64,000 bases of DNA from Natrinema sp. CBA1119 (GTDB lineage: Archaea; Halobacteriota; Halobacteria; Halobacteriales; Natrialbaceae): contig NZ_PDBS01000001.1 in the NCBI RefSeq assembly GCF_002572525.1, forward strand, positions 3,162,001 through 3,226,000. The letters run 5' to 3'. The notes under the pieces are model-generated. The model was not told the DNA's origin, did no database searches, and saw only the letters and a program-made list of their open reading frames with translations. The translations under genes and the position numbers were made by a program. Each line of letters begins with the position of its first letter. Position 1 is the first letter of the stretch. Below are positions 52,703-60,750 of this stretch, one piece after another.

Positions 52703-53770
52703 ATGCAGATCAAAGACCGGGAGCAGGTCGAGGGTGGCCGCGAGCGGGTCACCGTCGTGCCGGAGAGCGTGGACGATCTCTGGCACCTGCAGTACGTCCT
52801 CGAGCCCGGCGATCGCGTCGCGGGCGACACGACCCGGCGCATTCAGCGCAACGACGACCAGATGCGGGATACGGGCGGCGAGCGCGAGCACATGTGGGTC
52901 GCCATCGCCGTCGAGACCGTCGAGTTTCACAAGTTCGCCAACCGGTTGCGGGTCGGCGGGGAGATCGTCGCCTGCTCGCGCGAGGATCAACTCGGCTTTC
53001 ACCACACGCTCAACGTCGAGGCGCGCGACGAGCTCTCGATCGAGAAGCGGTTCAAACCGGATCAGAAGGCCCGCCTCGAGGAGGCCGAAGAAGCCACCGA
53101 GAACCCGGACGTCGCCATCGCCACCGTCGAGGAGGGTCAGGCCCACGTCCACTCGGTCGCCCAGTACGGCACCGAAGAGCGAGCGACGATCACCGGAACG
53201 ACCGGCAAGGGCGAGTACGCCCGCGGCCGCTCGGAGCTGTTCGAAGAGCTCGCGACGGTCCTTAAGCGCCTCGAGGTCGACGCGATCATCCTCGCCGGTC
53301 CGGGCTTTACGAAGCAAGACGCGTACAAGTACCTCGAGGAGAACGAGCCCGAGGTAGCCGAGCTAATCACGATGGTCGACACGGCGGCCGTCGGCGACCG
53401 GGGCGTCCACGAGGTGCTCAAACGCGGGGCCGTCGCGGACGTTCAGGAGGAGACCCGTATCGAGAGCGAGGCGGAATATATCGACGAACTCACTCGGCGG
53501 ATGGCCGAGGGCGCGAAGGCGGCGTACGGTCCCGGGCAGGTCCAGCAGGCCGCCGAGTTCGGTGCGATCGAACGGCTGCTCGTCCTCGACGATCGATTAC
53601 AGAAAGAACGCGGTCCCGACGGTGAGTGGGCGATCAGTGTCGACGACATCGTCCGGACGACGGAACAGAAAGGCGGCGACGTAACGGTCTTCTCGAGCGA
53701 GTTCCCGCCCGGTCAGCAGCTCTCCAATCTCGGCGGGATCGCGGCATTGCTTCGGTACCGCCTCGAGTAG
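52703..53770 (+). CDS. pelA: mRNA surveillance protein Pelota (Dom34)
   Basis: A 355-residue, three-domain homologue of eRF1 without the GGQ loop. The N-terminal Sm-like domain ([23 protein letters not shown]), a central domain ([54 protein letters not shown]) and the C-terminal domain ([25 protein letters not shown]) are all present. It enters stalled ribosomes with a1aEF1alpha-type GTPase and helps split them. The ATG at 52703 ([12 protein letters not shown]) is the family start; the upstream in-frame stretch to 52550 lacks similarity. Operon partners are not visible. Confidence 0.95.
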   Translation: MQIKDREQVEGGRERVTVVPESVDDLWHLQYVLEPGDRVAGDTTRRIQRNDDQMRDTGGEREHMWVAIAVETVEFHKFANRLRVGGEIVACSREDQLGFHHTLNVEARDELSIEKRFKPDQKARLEEAEEATENPDVAIATVEEGQAHVHSVAQYGTEERATITGTTGKGEYARGRSELFEELATVLKRLEVDAIILAGPGFTKQDAYKYLEENEPEVAELITMVDTAAVGDRGVHEVLKRGAVADVQEETRIESEAEYIDELTRRMAEGAKAAYGPGQVQQAAEFGAIERLLVLDDRLQKERGPDGEWAISVDDIVRTTEQKGGDVTVFSSEFPPGQQLSNLGGIAALLRYRLE

Positions 53771-53793
53771 CGTGCGACGATGGGGCGTCGCCG

Positions 53794-54546
53794 TTATTCC
53801 ACGTGCACTTCGTCGCTGGCCTCGATCAGCTGGATCAGTACGGAGGCGAACAGCGAGCCTGAACTCCAGAACGCGGTCTCGTTGCCGTCGCCGATCACGC
53901 TCAGGAGGATGCTGTCGTCGTCGACGATAACGATTCGTCCCGACCGCTCGTCGTCCGATCGGTGTGGTGGCGGACGTTCCACGACGACGTTTTCGATGTC
54001 GGCGAAACGGTCATGAACCGCTTTCGTTCGACTGACGACGAGTACCGCGACGCCGGCCGCCGCGCGCTCCGCGATGGTCCGTTCGATCGAGTCGGTGACG
54101 AGTTCCGGGAGACGGGTCCCGAAGACGATCCGATCTTCCGCCTGCGAGAGGATAGCGGCGGTTCGATCGTCGACCCGGTCGCGACCGCGAACCGTCCAGA
54201 TGTCCTCTTGGGTCTCCTCGCCAGCCGGCTCGTTCTTGACGGTTTCGACGTACTCGAAGGCCCGATCCTGTTCACGCTCGAACTGGGTCCGGAGGGTGTC
54301 CCGCGCCTCGTCGACGCTGACCGGCCGGTACCGGATCGGGTTCGACTGCTGGACCTCGAGCAGGCCTCTATTCTCCAGGCTCTCCGCGACGCTGTAGACC
54401 TGCGAGCGCGGGACGTCCGTGATCTCGGCGACGTCTCTCGCTGTCCCCGCGCCGAGCCGGTGGAGCGCGATGAACACTTTGGCCTCGTAGCTGGTAAGCC
54501 CCAACTGTTCGAAGGCGTCGACGGCCTCGTTCTGATCGCCGCTCAC
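53794..54546 (-). CDS. TrmB family transcriptional regulator
   Basis: A 250-residue protein. The N-terminal winged helix-turn-helix (residues 8-72, AFEQLGLTSYEAKVFIALHRLGAGTARDVAEITDVPRSQVYSVAESLENRGLL) is the TrmB DNA-binding domain. The C-terminal half (about 130-245) is a PLD-like/effector domain. TrmB-type proteins sense sugars or other ligands. Its start overlaps the stop of the RND transporter gene by 4 nt, so it is co-translated and probably regulates it. Confidence 0.92.
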   Translation of the reverse strand: MSGDQNEAVDAFEQLGLTSYEAKVFIALHRLGAGTARDVAEITDVPRSQVYSVAESLENRGLLEVQQSNPIRYRPVSVDEARDTLRTQFEREQDRAFEYVETVKNEPAGEETQEDIWTVRGRDRVDDRTAAILSQAEDRIVFGTRLPELVTDSIERTIAERAAAGVAVLVVSRTKAVHDRFADIENVVVERPPPHRSDDERSGRIVIVDDDSILLSVIGDGNETAFWSSGSLFASVLIQLIEASDEVHVE

Positions 54547-57539
54547 TCGCTGTCACCCTGCTCAGAGACTGTCCCGCCATCGCTCGCAGTCGCCGTTTCC
54601 GACCGCACACCCGACGTGTCGAACGAGACGTCCGGTCCGAAGTATCGCGTCCACACCACCAGTAGCGTCGGGAGAACGACGACGCTGGCCAGGAACGCGT
54701 AGGTTATCGTCAGTCCGGTAATGATCCCGAACTGCCGGAGCGCGGGGAGGATCGCGAAGGCGAGCGTCCCGAAGCCGCCGACGGTGGTCGCGGCACTGCC
54801 GAGCAGCGCCCCGCCGGTGCCGGTGACGGTCGTTTGTAGCGCCGACCAGACGTTCCCCTGCCGCTCGAGTTCGAGCCTGTAGCGTTCGCTGATGTGGATG
54901 CTGTAGGCGACCCCGAGCCCGACGGTGAGGCTCGTGATCATCCCCGTCAACACGTTGAAGGGCATTCCGATGAGGTACATCGTTCCCAGGATCCAGCTGA
55001 CGGAGAACGCGACCGGAAGCAGGGTGATGGCACCCAGCGAGGCGCTGGCACCGGTCAGCCAGTAGGCCGCGGTGAGGAACAGGAACACCGCGACGAGCGT
55101 GATCACGAGACTCTCGAGGACGGTGTCTAACAGGTCCTGTTCGACGATGTGGCTGACGATCGGATCGCCGGTTGCGATCGCGCTCCAGCGCCCGTCGCTC
55201 CCGTCCTCGAAATCGCCGGCGATCGTCCGCATCTCGCTGGTCGTCTCGCTGGCGGTCGCGTTCCCCTTGACGGCAACGATCATCCGAGCAGACTGGTATT
55301 CTCCCCCGTCGGTCCGGTGGAGTACCTGACTCGCGGCTTCCCCGTCGACCTCGAAGAGCTGATCGTACAGCGCCGAGACGTTCTGGTCGGGGACGCCATC
55401 GTCATCGGTGTCGGCAGCGGTGAACGACTCGTTGAACGACTCGTTCTGTCTGGCGGCCCGCTCCATCGTCGAGAGCGGGTCCTGGATGTTGGCTTCGCCG
55501 GTCGCTAACGTGTACGCGATGCCGTCGTCACCCGCGGCGTCTGTCCGCGTCTCGTTGATCTTTGTGAGGAACTCGTCGTCGTCGACACCACCCTCGACGA
55601 GTATCTGTGCCTGGCTGTCCTCGCGCTGGAAGTGCTGGTTGACGAACTCGAGGTCGTCCTTGGCATGGTACTCGCCGGGGGCCATTCCGCCGGGGAGGGT
55701 TTCGGTCCACGCCGGGGGGCTCTCAGCGAGGAAGTCTTCTTGCTGGAAACTGGTGTCGACCTGCGTCGCCCCGTACGCGCCGCCCGCGGTGAGCAGGACG
55801 ACGACGAGGAGGACGGCGAGGGGAATCCGACGAGCGGCGGTCGAGCCGACTGTCAGAACGTCACTGAAACGGCCGCCGCCGGTCCCGAATGCCCGCTTTC
55901 GGCGGTCGAAACCGCGGGACTCGAGGAACTCGTCGATCTCGATCTTGGCGGCCGGAATCAGCGCGCCGAAGACGATCAGCGCGGCGACGATGCCCACCGA
56001 GCTGACGATCCCGAACTCGCGGATCGGACCGATCGGGCTGACGAGATTCGAGAGGAAACCGATGACGGTCGTGGCCGTCACCCAAACGAGGGCGGCACCG
56101 ACGCCGCCCAGCGCGATCGTCATCGAGCCGCGGACGGACCCCTGAGTACCGTCGGCCTCGCGTTGTTCCCGATGGCGCATGAACACGTGGATCGCGTAGT
56201 CGATCGACAGGCCGATCAGGAGGACCGGCACCGCGACGAACATCTGGTTGAACGCGATGTCCGCCCAGCCCATGAAGCCGAACGTCCAGACGAGGACGGC
56301 GACGATGCCGGCGACCCCGAGGACGATGTCCAGCGGGTCGCGGTACGCGACCAACAGCGCGACGACGACGAACAACATTGCGAGCGGGCCGACGATGGCC
56401 AGACTGTCACCCATCGATCGGTTGATCTCGTCGGTGATGACGCCGCCGCCGAAGACGAGGTAGTCCTGTTCGTGCGTCTCGGCCAACTCGCGAATCTCGA
56501 GTTGACTGTCGATGATCTCGTCGCTGATCGCGCCGCCACCCATGCCGTTTGCACCGTCGCCGGCGGTCGACTGGGTGATCGACGTCATTCGGGTGTCGGC
56601 CTGCGTACTGCCCGGCTCGTAGGACGACGGCATGAACGCGATTGCGACGTTGTCATCCGTACTCTCTCCCGATAGTGTCCGATCGAGAAGTCGCTCGTAC
56701 TCCTCGTCGTCCATGTTCTCGAGGGTCTCGATCTGTTCTCCGAGCGGCGGGCTCTCATCGCTTTGCAGCGCAGCGTACTCCGCCTCGAGGACGCCGGCCG
56801 TTCCGTTTTGGTACGCCTCGTTACGCTCGGCAGTGAGCCGCTGGTACTCCGGGTCTTCGTTCGGGTTCTCGGATTGGGAGCGGATCTCGTACTGTTCCGA
56901 CTCGATCTCTCGAACGCGCTCGACGCTGGCTTCGTACTGTGCGGTCTGGGTTTCGGTGAGGTTGGCTGTGGCGTTCTCGACGACTGCGTCGAACTGGCCT
57001 TCGAGCTCGGCCGACCGCGCTTGATATGTCGACTGGTTGATCGAGTCGTTCGCATAGGACTCGTTTAACGCCTCGTACTGGCGCTGAATCCCGACCGTCT
57101 GATTGAGACCGTCCTGGAGCTGTGAACGCGTTTCGTTCAGCTCAGCGGACTGCTCTCCCCTGATCGCGCTGATTGCGACGATGTTCTCGACGCCGGTAAT
57201 CGACTGGTTCTCGACGAGCGTCGAGTTGATCGACTCGTCGGCTCGTATCTCCTGTTGGAACTCGAGCGACGAAATCAGGGATTCCTTCTCGAGAACGTTG
57301 TCGCCGCGGACGATCAACTGGACGCTGGTCGTGTTCTCTCGCTGTTCGCTCGTGAAGTTCTCGTCGATCCGCTCGAGGGCCTTCGCCTCGTCGGATTCGC
57401 TCTCGAACTGGGAGAGCGAGGAGTCGTCGTCGACCATCGGCATCCCGGCTCCGACGAGCGCCGTCAGGAGCACGAGGACCACGAGAACGATCCGCGTGTG
57501 CCCGGTGATGGCGTCCGCGATCCGTTCGGGAACGCTCAT
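54543..57539 (-). CDS. RND/MMPL-family exporter
   Basis: A 998-residue protein with two six-helix halves. Residues 15-35 form the first helix. A very large external loop (about 40-360), rich in Gln, Glu and Ser and coiled-coil in part, separates helix 1 from the next group. Conserved core segments (AVPVLLIGLSIDYAIHVFMRHREQ, GALLGSAATTVGGFGTLAFAI) carry the sterol-sensing or MMPL proton-relay pattern. The second half begins about 590, with a loop at 630-780. Substrate unknown; lipids, drugs or hydrophobic compounds are family precedents. First gene of a two-gene unit with a TrmB regulator. Confidence 0.93.
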   Translation of the reverse strand: MSVPERIADAITGHTRIVLVVLVLLTALVGAGMPMVDDDSSLSQFESESDEAKALERIDENFTSEQRENTTSVQLIVRGDNVLEKESLISSLEFQQEIRADESINSTLVENQSITGVENIVAISAIRGEQSAELNETRSQLQDGLNQTVGIQRQYEALNESYANDSINQSTYQARSAELEGQFDAVVENATANLTETQTAQYEASVERVREIESEQYEIRSQSENPNEDPEYQRLTAERNEAYQNGTAGVLEAEYAALQSDESPPLGEQIETLENMDDEEYERLLDRTLSGESTDDNVAIAFMPSSYEPGSTQADTRMTSITQSTAGDGANGMGGGAISDEIIDSQLEIRELAETHEQDYLVFGGGVITDEINRSMGDSLAIVGPLAMLFVVVALLVAYRDPLDIVLGVAGIVAVLVWTFGFMGWADIAFNQMFVAVPVLLIGLSIDYAIHVFMRHREQREADGTQGSVRGSMTIALGGVGAALVWVTATTVIGFLSNLVSPIGPIREFGIVSSVGIVAALIVFGALIPAAKIEIDEFLESRGFDRRKRAFGTGGGRFSDVLTVGSTAARRIPLAVLLVVVLLTAGGAYGATQVDTSFQQEDFLAESPPAWTETLPGGMAPGEYHAKDDLEFVNQHFQREDSQAQILVEGGVDDDEFLTKINETRTDAAGDDGIAYTLATGEANIQDPLSTMERAARQNESFNESFTAADTDDDGVPDQNVSALYDQLFEVDGEAASQVLHRTDGGEYQSARMIVAVKGNATASETTSEMRTIAGDFEDGSDGRWSAIATGDPIVSHIVEQDLLDTVLESLVITLVAVFLFLTAAYWLTGASASLGAITLLPVAFSVSWILGTMYLIGMPFNVLTGMITSLTVGLGVAYSIHISERYRLELERQGNVWSALQTTVTGTGGALLGSAATTVGGFGTLAFAILPALRQFGIITGLTITYAFLASVVVLPTLLVVWTRYFGPDVSFDTSGVRSETATASDGGTVSEQGDSE

Positions 57540-57610
57540 TCGAGCACCTCGCTGTTCGTGTGAGCGAATTGGGTGGGGACCATGCTGTTGTTACGATCCT
57601 ACAAACTCGA

Positions 57611-57620
57611 CTGTATATAC
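57611..57620 (-). promoter_or_regulatory. TATA box candidate for the RND operon
   Basis: CTGTATATAC reads GTATATACAG on the minus strand, 72-81 nt upstream of the RND start. This distance implies a leader of about 45 nt, unlike the leaderless genes nearby. Confidence 0.4.
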
Positions 57621-57750
57621 GTGTTTGGAACTTACGTCAACAGCGCTGGATATCCGGGTGCCTCACGACAGGCTCGGAGAACGAGGGTGATCCGGAGCGA
57701 AAAACTGAGTCGTCGACGCGGTCGTAACTGCGACGATTGCTCGACGACGA

Positions 57751-58485
57751 TTACGTGATCGAGATCGTCTGGAGGTCCTCGGCGAACCGAACGTCGCCGT
57801 CGTAGTGGCTGCCGATCGACTCGAGCATCTCGTCGTGGCGGCCCTCGGTGTGGGGATAGAGATGGGTCAGATAGACTCGGCCGATCTCCCGGTCGGCCAG
57901 TTCCCGACCGAGCGCGTCGGGCGTCGGGTGGTTCGAGACATCGACGTCGTCGGGGAAAGAACAATCGTGGGCGAGGATCGCCGAGCCCTCGGCGAAGTTC
58001 GTCAGTCCCGCGAAGGCCTCGCTGTCGCCGCTGAACGTAAAGAGATCGCCAAAGCGGTAGGCCAGACATGGAAGCGAGTGGCGCGTCTCGTAGGCGGAGA
58101 CGTCGAATCCGGCGACGGAAAACTCGCCGGCGACGACCTCGCGAACCTGTATCTCGAGTTTGTCCTGCATGTACTCGTAAACGTCGAGCAGGTCGTCGAC
58201 CAGCGCCTTGGTCCCCTGCGGGCCGACGACCTCGAGGTGCTCCTCGCCGGCGAGCCAGCGAGCTTTCATCAGGGGGAGCAGGTCGGCCACGTGATCGAGG
58301 TGGTGGTGCGTCAGGAGAACGGACGAGACGTTCTCGTAGCCGACACCGGACTGCTGGAGCCGCTGGAGCGAGCCGGCACCGCAGTCGATCAGCAGCGTCC
58401 GGCCGTCCTCCTGCACGAGAATCCCCGCCTGAAACCGATCCCCCGTAGGCATGGCGCTTCCAGTACCGAGAAAGGTGACACGCAT
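57751..58485 (-). CDS. RNase Z-like MBL-fold hydrolase
   Basis: A 244-residue protein. Seen are FLGTGSAMPTGDRFQAG, LLIDCGAGSLQRLQQSG, the metal motif HHHLDH in LLTHHHLDHVADLLP, YETRHSLPCLAYRF, and LAHDCSFPDDVDVSNHPTP with LTHLYPH at the end. It lacks the exosite arm of tRNase Z, so a phosphodiesterase or sulfatase-like role is more likely than tRNA processing. The ATG at 58485 is used. It is alone, with a pseudogene upstream. Confidence 0.9.
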   Translation of the reverse strand: MRVTFLGTGSAMPTGDRFQAGILVQEDGRTLLIDCGAGSLQRLQQSGVGYENVSSVLLTHHHLDHVADLLPLMKARWLAGEEHLEVVGPQGTKALVDDLLDVYEYMQDKLEIQVREVVAGEFSVAGFDVSAYETRHSLPCLAYRFGDLFTFSGDSEAFAGLTNFAEGSAILAHDCSFPDDVDVSNHPTPDALGRELADREIGRVYLTHLYPHTEGRHDEMLESIGSHYDGDVRFAEDLQTISIT

Positions 58486-58591
58486 ACGAAGGTGTGGAAC
58501 GCCCGAGCCGATAAGGGTACCTTTCGCTGTTGTCTCCCGTTCTCGTCCGTCGTGGGGGAACGGGTACCTCGCTGCTGTTCGACGCAGACCC

Positions 58592-58786
58592 GTGCGCGCT
58601 GCAGTACTCGAGGCCTACGGCGGGCCGCTCTCGATCGAAACGGTGGATCCGCCAGCGCTCGAGTCCGAACGACCGGTGACGCGACACGTCGACAATTCCG
58701 AGCGTCTCCAAGCGATGACCGGCTGCGAGACGAACGGAGTCGAGGTCGTGACGTCTAAGAGCGTACTCGAGGAGTCACAAGCTTGA
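58592..58786 (+). pseudogene. Internally deleted alcohol dehydrogenase relic
   Basis: A 64-codon frame beginning GTG reads VRAAVLEAYGGPLSIETVDPP (residues 1-21), the N-terminus of zinc MDR alcohol dehydrogenases. From residue 38 it reads SERLQAMTGCETNGVEVV, like the C-terminal end of the same family. About 270-280 codons between them are missing; the join lies near residues 27-37. It looks like an in-frame internal deletion. Identity of both ends is by family pattern only. Confidence 0.55.
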
Positions 58787-58825
58787 GTGTCCGGATCCGT
58801 CTACGTTTCAAGAAAATGATAATGC

Positions 58826-58884
58826 CAGTATTAGTTCGCATTCGCATTATTATCCCATACAATCTATGTTTCTCGCTAATACTG
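58826..58884. repeat. 9-bp inverted repeat in the USP promoter region
   Basis: CAGTATTAG (58826-58834) is exactly inverted as CTAATACTG (58876-58884), with 41 bp between that includes CGCATTATTATCC. It lies 49-107 nt upstream of the universal stress protein gene in the most AT-rich stretch of the region. It may be a pair of regulator sites. The 447-bp gap (58486-58932) otherwise holds only the pseudogene. Confidence 0.45.
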
Positions 58885-58900
58885 TGGTAATGATGACGTA

Positions 58901-58910
58901 CTTTTACAAC
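58901..58910 (+). promoter_or_regulatory. TATA box candidate for the universal stress protein gene
   Basis: CTTTTACAAC lies 23-32 nt before the ATG at 58933. Confidence 0.5.
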
Positions 58911-58932
58911 ATTCGGTCGTTATAGTTTTCGC

Positions 58933-59385
58933 ATGTCTATACTCGCAGCTGTCGATGCGACAAATGAACACGATACTGTCGTCGAGACCGGACACGATTT
59001 GGCTTCTGCCTACGAGACGACGCTCTCCGTCCTCCACGTCGTCTCACAGGAAGCGTTCGAGTCCCGCAAAGAGACCGTCGAGCGCGTCTCTGACGTTCGC
59101 GGATATAGTAAGTCCCAGCGCGCCGAAGCCGCGGCAAACGTCGCGAATGAGGTCGTCGTTGGGACGCTCGAGGACGTCGACCTCGAGACGATATCGACGC
59201 TCGGGCGCGTCGGTGAGCCGGTCCCCTCGATTCTGGACGTTGCCGGCGATCTCGATGCCGAATACATCGTTATCGGCGGCAGAAAGCGGTCACCCACCGG
59301 AAAGGCCCTGTTCGGGAGTACGACCCAGTCCGTCCTTCTCGAGGCTGATCGGCCGGTCGTGACGGTTATATCGGACGAAGAGTAG
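58933..59385 (+). CDS. Universal stress protein (UspA family)
   Basis: A 150-residue alpha/beta protein. It starts MSILAAVDATNEHDTVVETG and ends with the ATP-binding motif GGRKRSPTGKALFGSTTQSVLL (G-x2-G-x9-G-S/T pattern) and RPVVTVIS. It would bind ATP and act in stress adaptation. The gene is convergent with the CorC-type gene, with 10 nt between the stops. The preceding AT-rich promoter is unusual for this window. Confidence 0.93.
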   Translation: MSILAAVDATNEHDTVVETGHDLASAYETTLSVLHVVSQEAFESRKETVERVSDVRGYSKSQRAEAAANVANEVVVGTLEDVDLETISTLGRVGEPVPSILDVAGDLDAEYIVIGGRKRSPTGKALFGSTTQSVLLEADRPVVTVISDEE

Positions 59386-59395
59386 TCGCGGAACA

Positions 59396-60745
59396 CTAAC
59401 TCGAGGCAGTCACACTGGAATCGTCGGCCGTTGGCGGGTCGGGTTCGGTGATACGCACGCGCTTGATGCGTGTGTTGTCAACGCGTTCGATGGTGAGATC
59501 GACGCCGTCGTAGGTGAACGTCTCGCCGGGTTCGACCAGCCGTCCAGCGCGATTGAAGAGGAATCCGGCGATCGTCTCGAACTCTTCTCCCTCCGGGAAC
59601 TCGACGCCGATCACGTCGTTGACGGCTTCGATGTTTACCTCACCGTCGACATGGGTCGTCAGATCATCGACGGTCTCAATGGGTTCTGCTTCCTGTGTAT
59701 CGAGTATCTCGCCGACGACCGCTTCGACGATATCTTCGGTCGTGACGATCCCTTCGGTCGTCCCGAACTCGTCGATAATGACGACCTGTTCGACGCGCTC
59801 GCGACGCATTTCGCGGAACAGGTCGTCGATTTGTTTGCTCTCCGGGACGTGCAGCGTCTCCTCGATACGGGCCTCGAGCGTGTCGTCCACCGTCTCGCCG
59901 TACTGGTGGTCACGGACGAGATCACCGAGTGTGACGACGCCGACGACGGTGTCGAGCCCTCCCTCGTACACCGGTAAGCGGGTGTGGCCGCTCTCGACGC
60001 ACTTCTCGACGGCGTCGTCGACCGTCGACGTTCGAGGGACGCCGGTGACGTCTAACCGCGGCGTCATCACCTCTTTCGCGATCGTGTCGTTGAACCGGAG
60101 CACCCGCTGGAGCATTTCGCGTTCGTCGGCCTCGATGATCCCCTCGTTCTCGCCGGTCCGTATCAGGTTCCGTATCTCCTCGCGGGTCACGTATGAGGAC
60201 TCGACGGTGGTGCCGCCGCCACTCAGCCTGTTGACGATGCGGGTCAGCCTGTCGAACGTGACCACCAGCGGATAGAGCACGTATTTCGAGACGCGCAGCG
60301 GCCGAGCGACGGTGAGCGCCCACGATTCCGTGTTCTCGATGGCGTAGGACTTCGGAGCGCTCTCACCGAACAGCAGGACAACGGCCGTCACGCCGAACGT
60401 GGCCGCCAGTACCGCCTGGCCCTGTCCGATGTACATCGCGAGCAGCCCGGTCGCGATCGACGACATCGCGATGTTGACCAGGTTGTTCCCGACGAGGATC
60501 GTTATCAGCAATCGATGAGGGTCCGCTTTCAGCGTCTGTACGATGTCGGCACCGGGCGAACCGTCCTCGACGAGCGACTCGATTCGGTGCTGGGCCAGCG
60601 AGAACATCGCGATCTCCGCCGAGGAGAAGAACGCCGATAATATCAGCAACACGAGAAGCGTCCCGATGCCGGCGACAGCCACGAGATCCGTCGGGAGATC
60701 GACGCCGACGGCGTTCAGCGCGGCGATTATCTCGAGGCCGGACAT
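59396..60745 (-). CDS. CNNM/CorC family transporter (DUF21, CBS pair, CorC_HlyC)
   Basis: A 449-residue protein. The DUF21 membrane domain (about 20-190, AFFSSAEIAMFSLAQHRIESLVEDG, LLITILVGNNLVNIAMSSIATGL, LFGESAPKSYAIENTE) precedes a CBS pair (about 205-340, VMTPRLDVTGVPRTSTVDDAVEKCVESGHTRLPVYEG). The CorC_HlyC domain (about 350-435, EGEEFETIAGFLFNRAGRLVEPGETFTYDG) ends it. Family members export Mg2+ or Na+/Mg2+ exchange; here likely divalent cation efflux. It begins 5 nt after the dpp ATPase gene stop. Confidence 0.92.
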   Translation of the reverse strand: MSGLEIIAALNAVGVDLPTDLVAVAGIGTLLVLLILSAFFSSAEIAMFSLAQHRIESLVEDGSPGADIVQTLKADPHRLLITILVGNNLVNIAMSSIATGLLAMYIGQGQAVLAATFGVTAVVLLFGESAPKSYAIENTESWALTVARPLRVSKYVLYPLVVTFDRLTRIVNRLSGGGTTVESSYVTREEIRNLIRTGENEGIIEADEREMLQRVLRFNDTIAKEVMTPRLDVTGVPRTSTVDDAVEKCVESGHTRLPVYEGGLDTVVGVVTLGDLVRDHQYGETVDDTLEARIEETLHVPESKQIDDLFREMRRERVEQVVIIDEFGTTEGIVTTEDIVEAVVGEILDTQEAEPIETVDDLTTHVDGEVNIEAVNDVIGVEFPEGEEFETIAGFLFNRAGRLVEPGETFTYDGVDLTIERVDNTRIKRVRITEPDPPTADDSSVTASS

Positions 60746-60750
60746 GGAAT

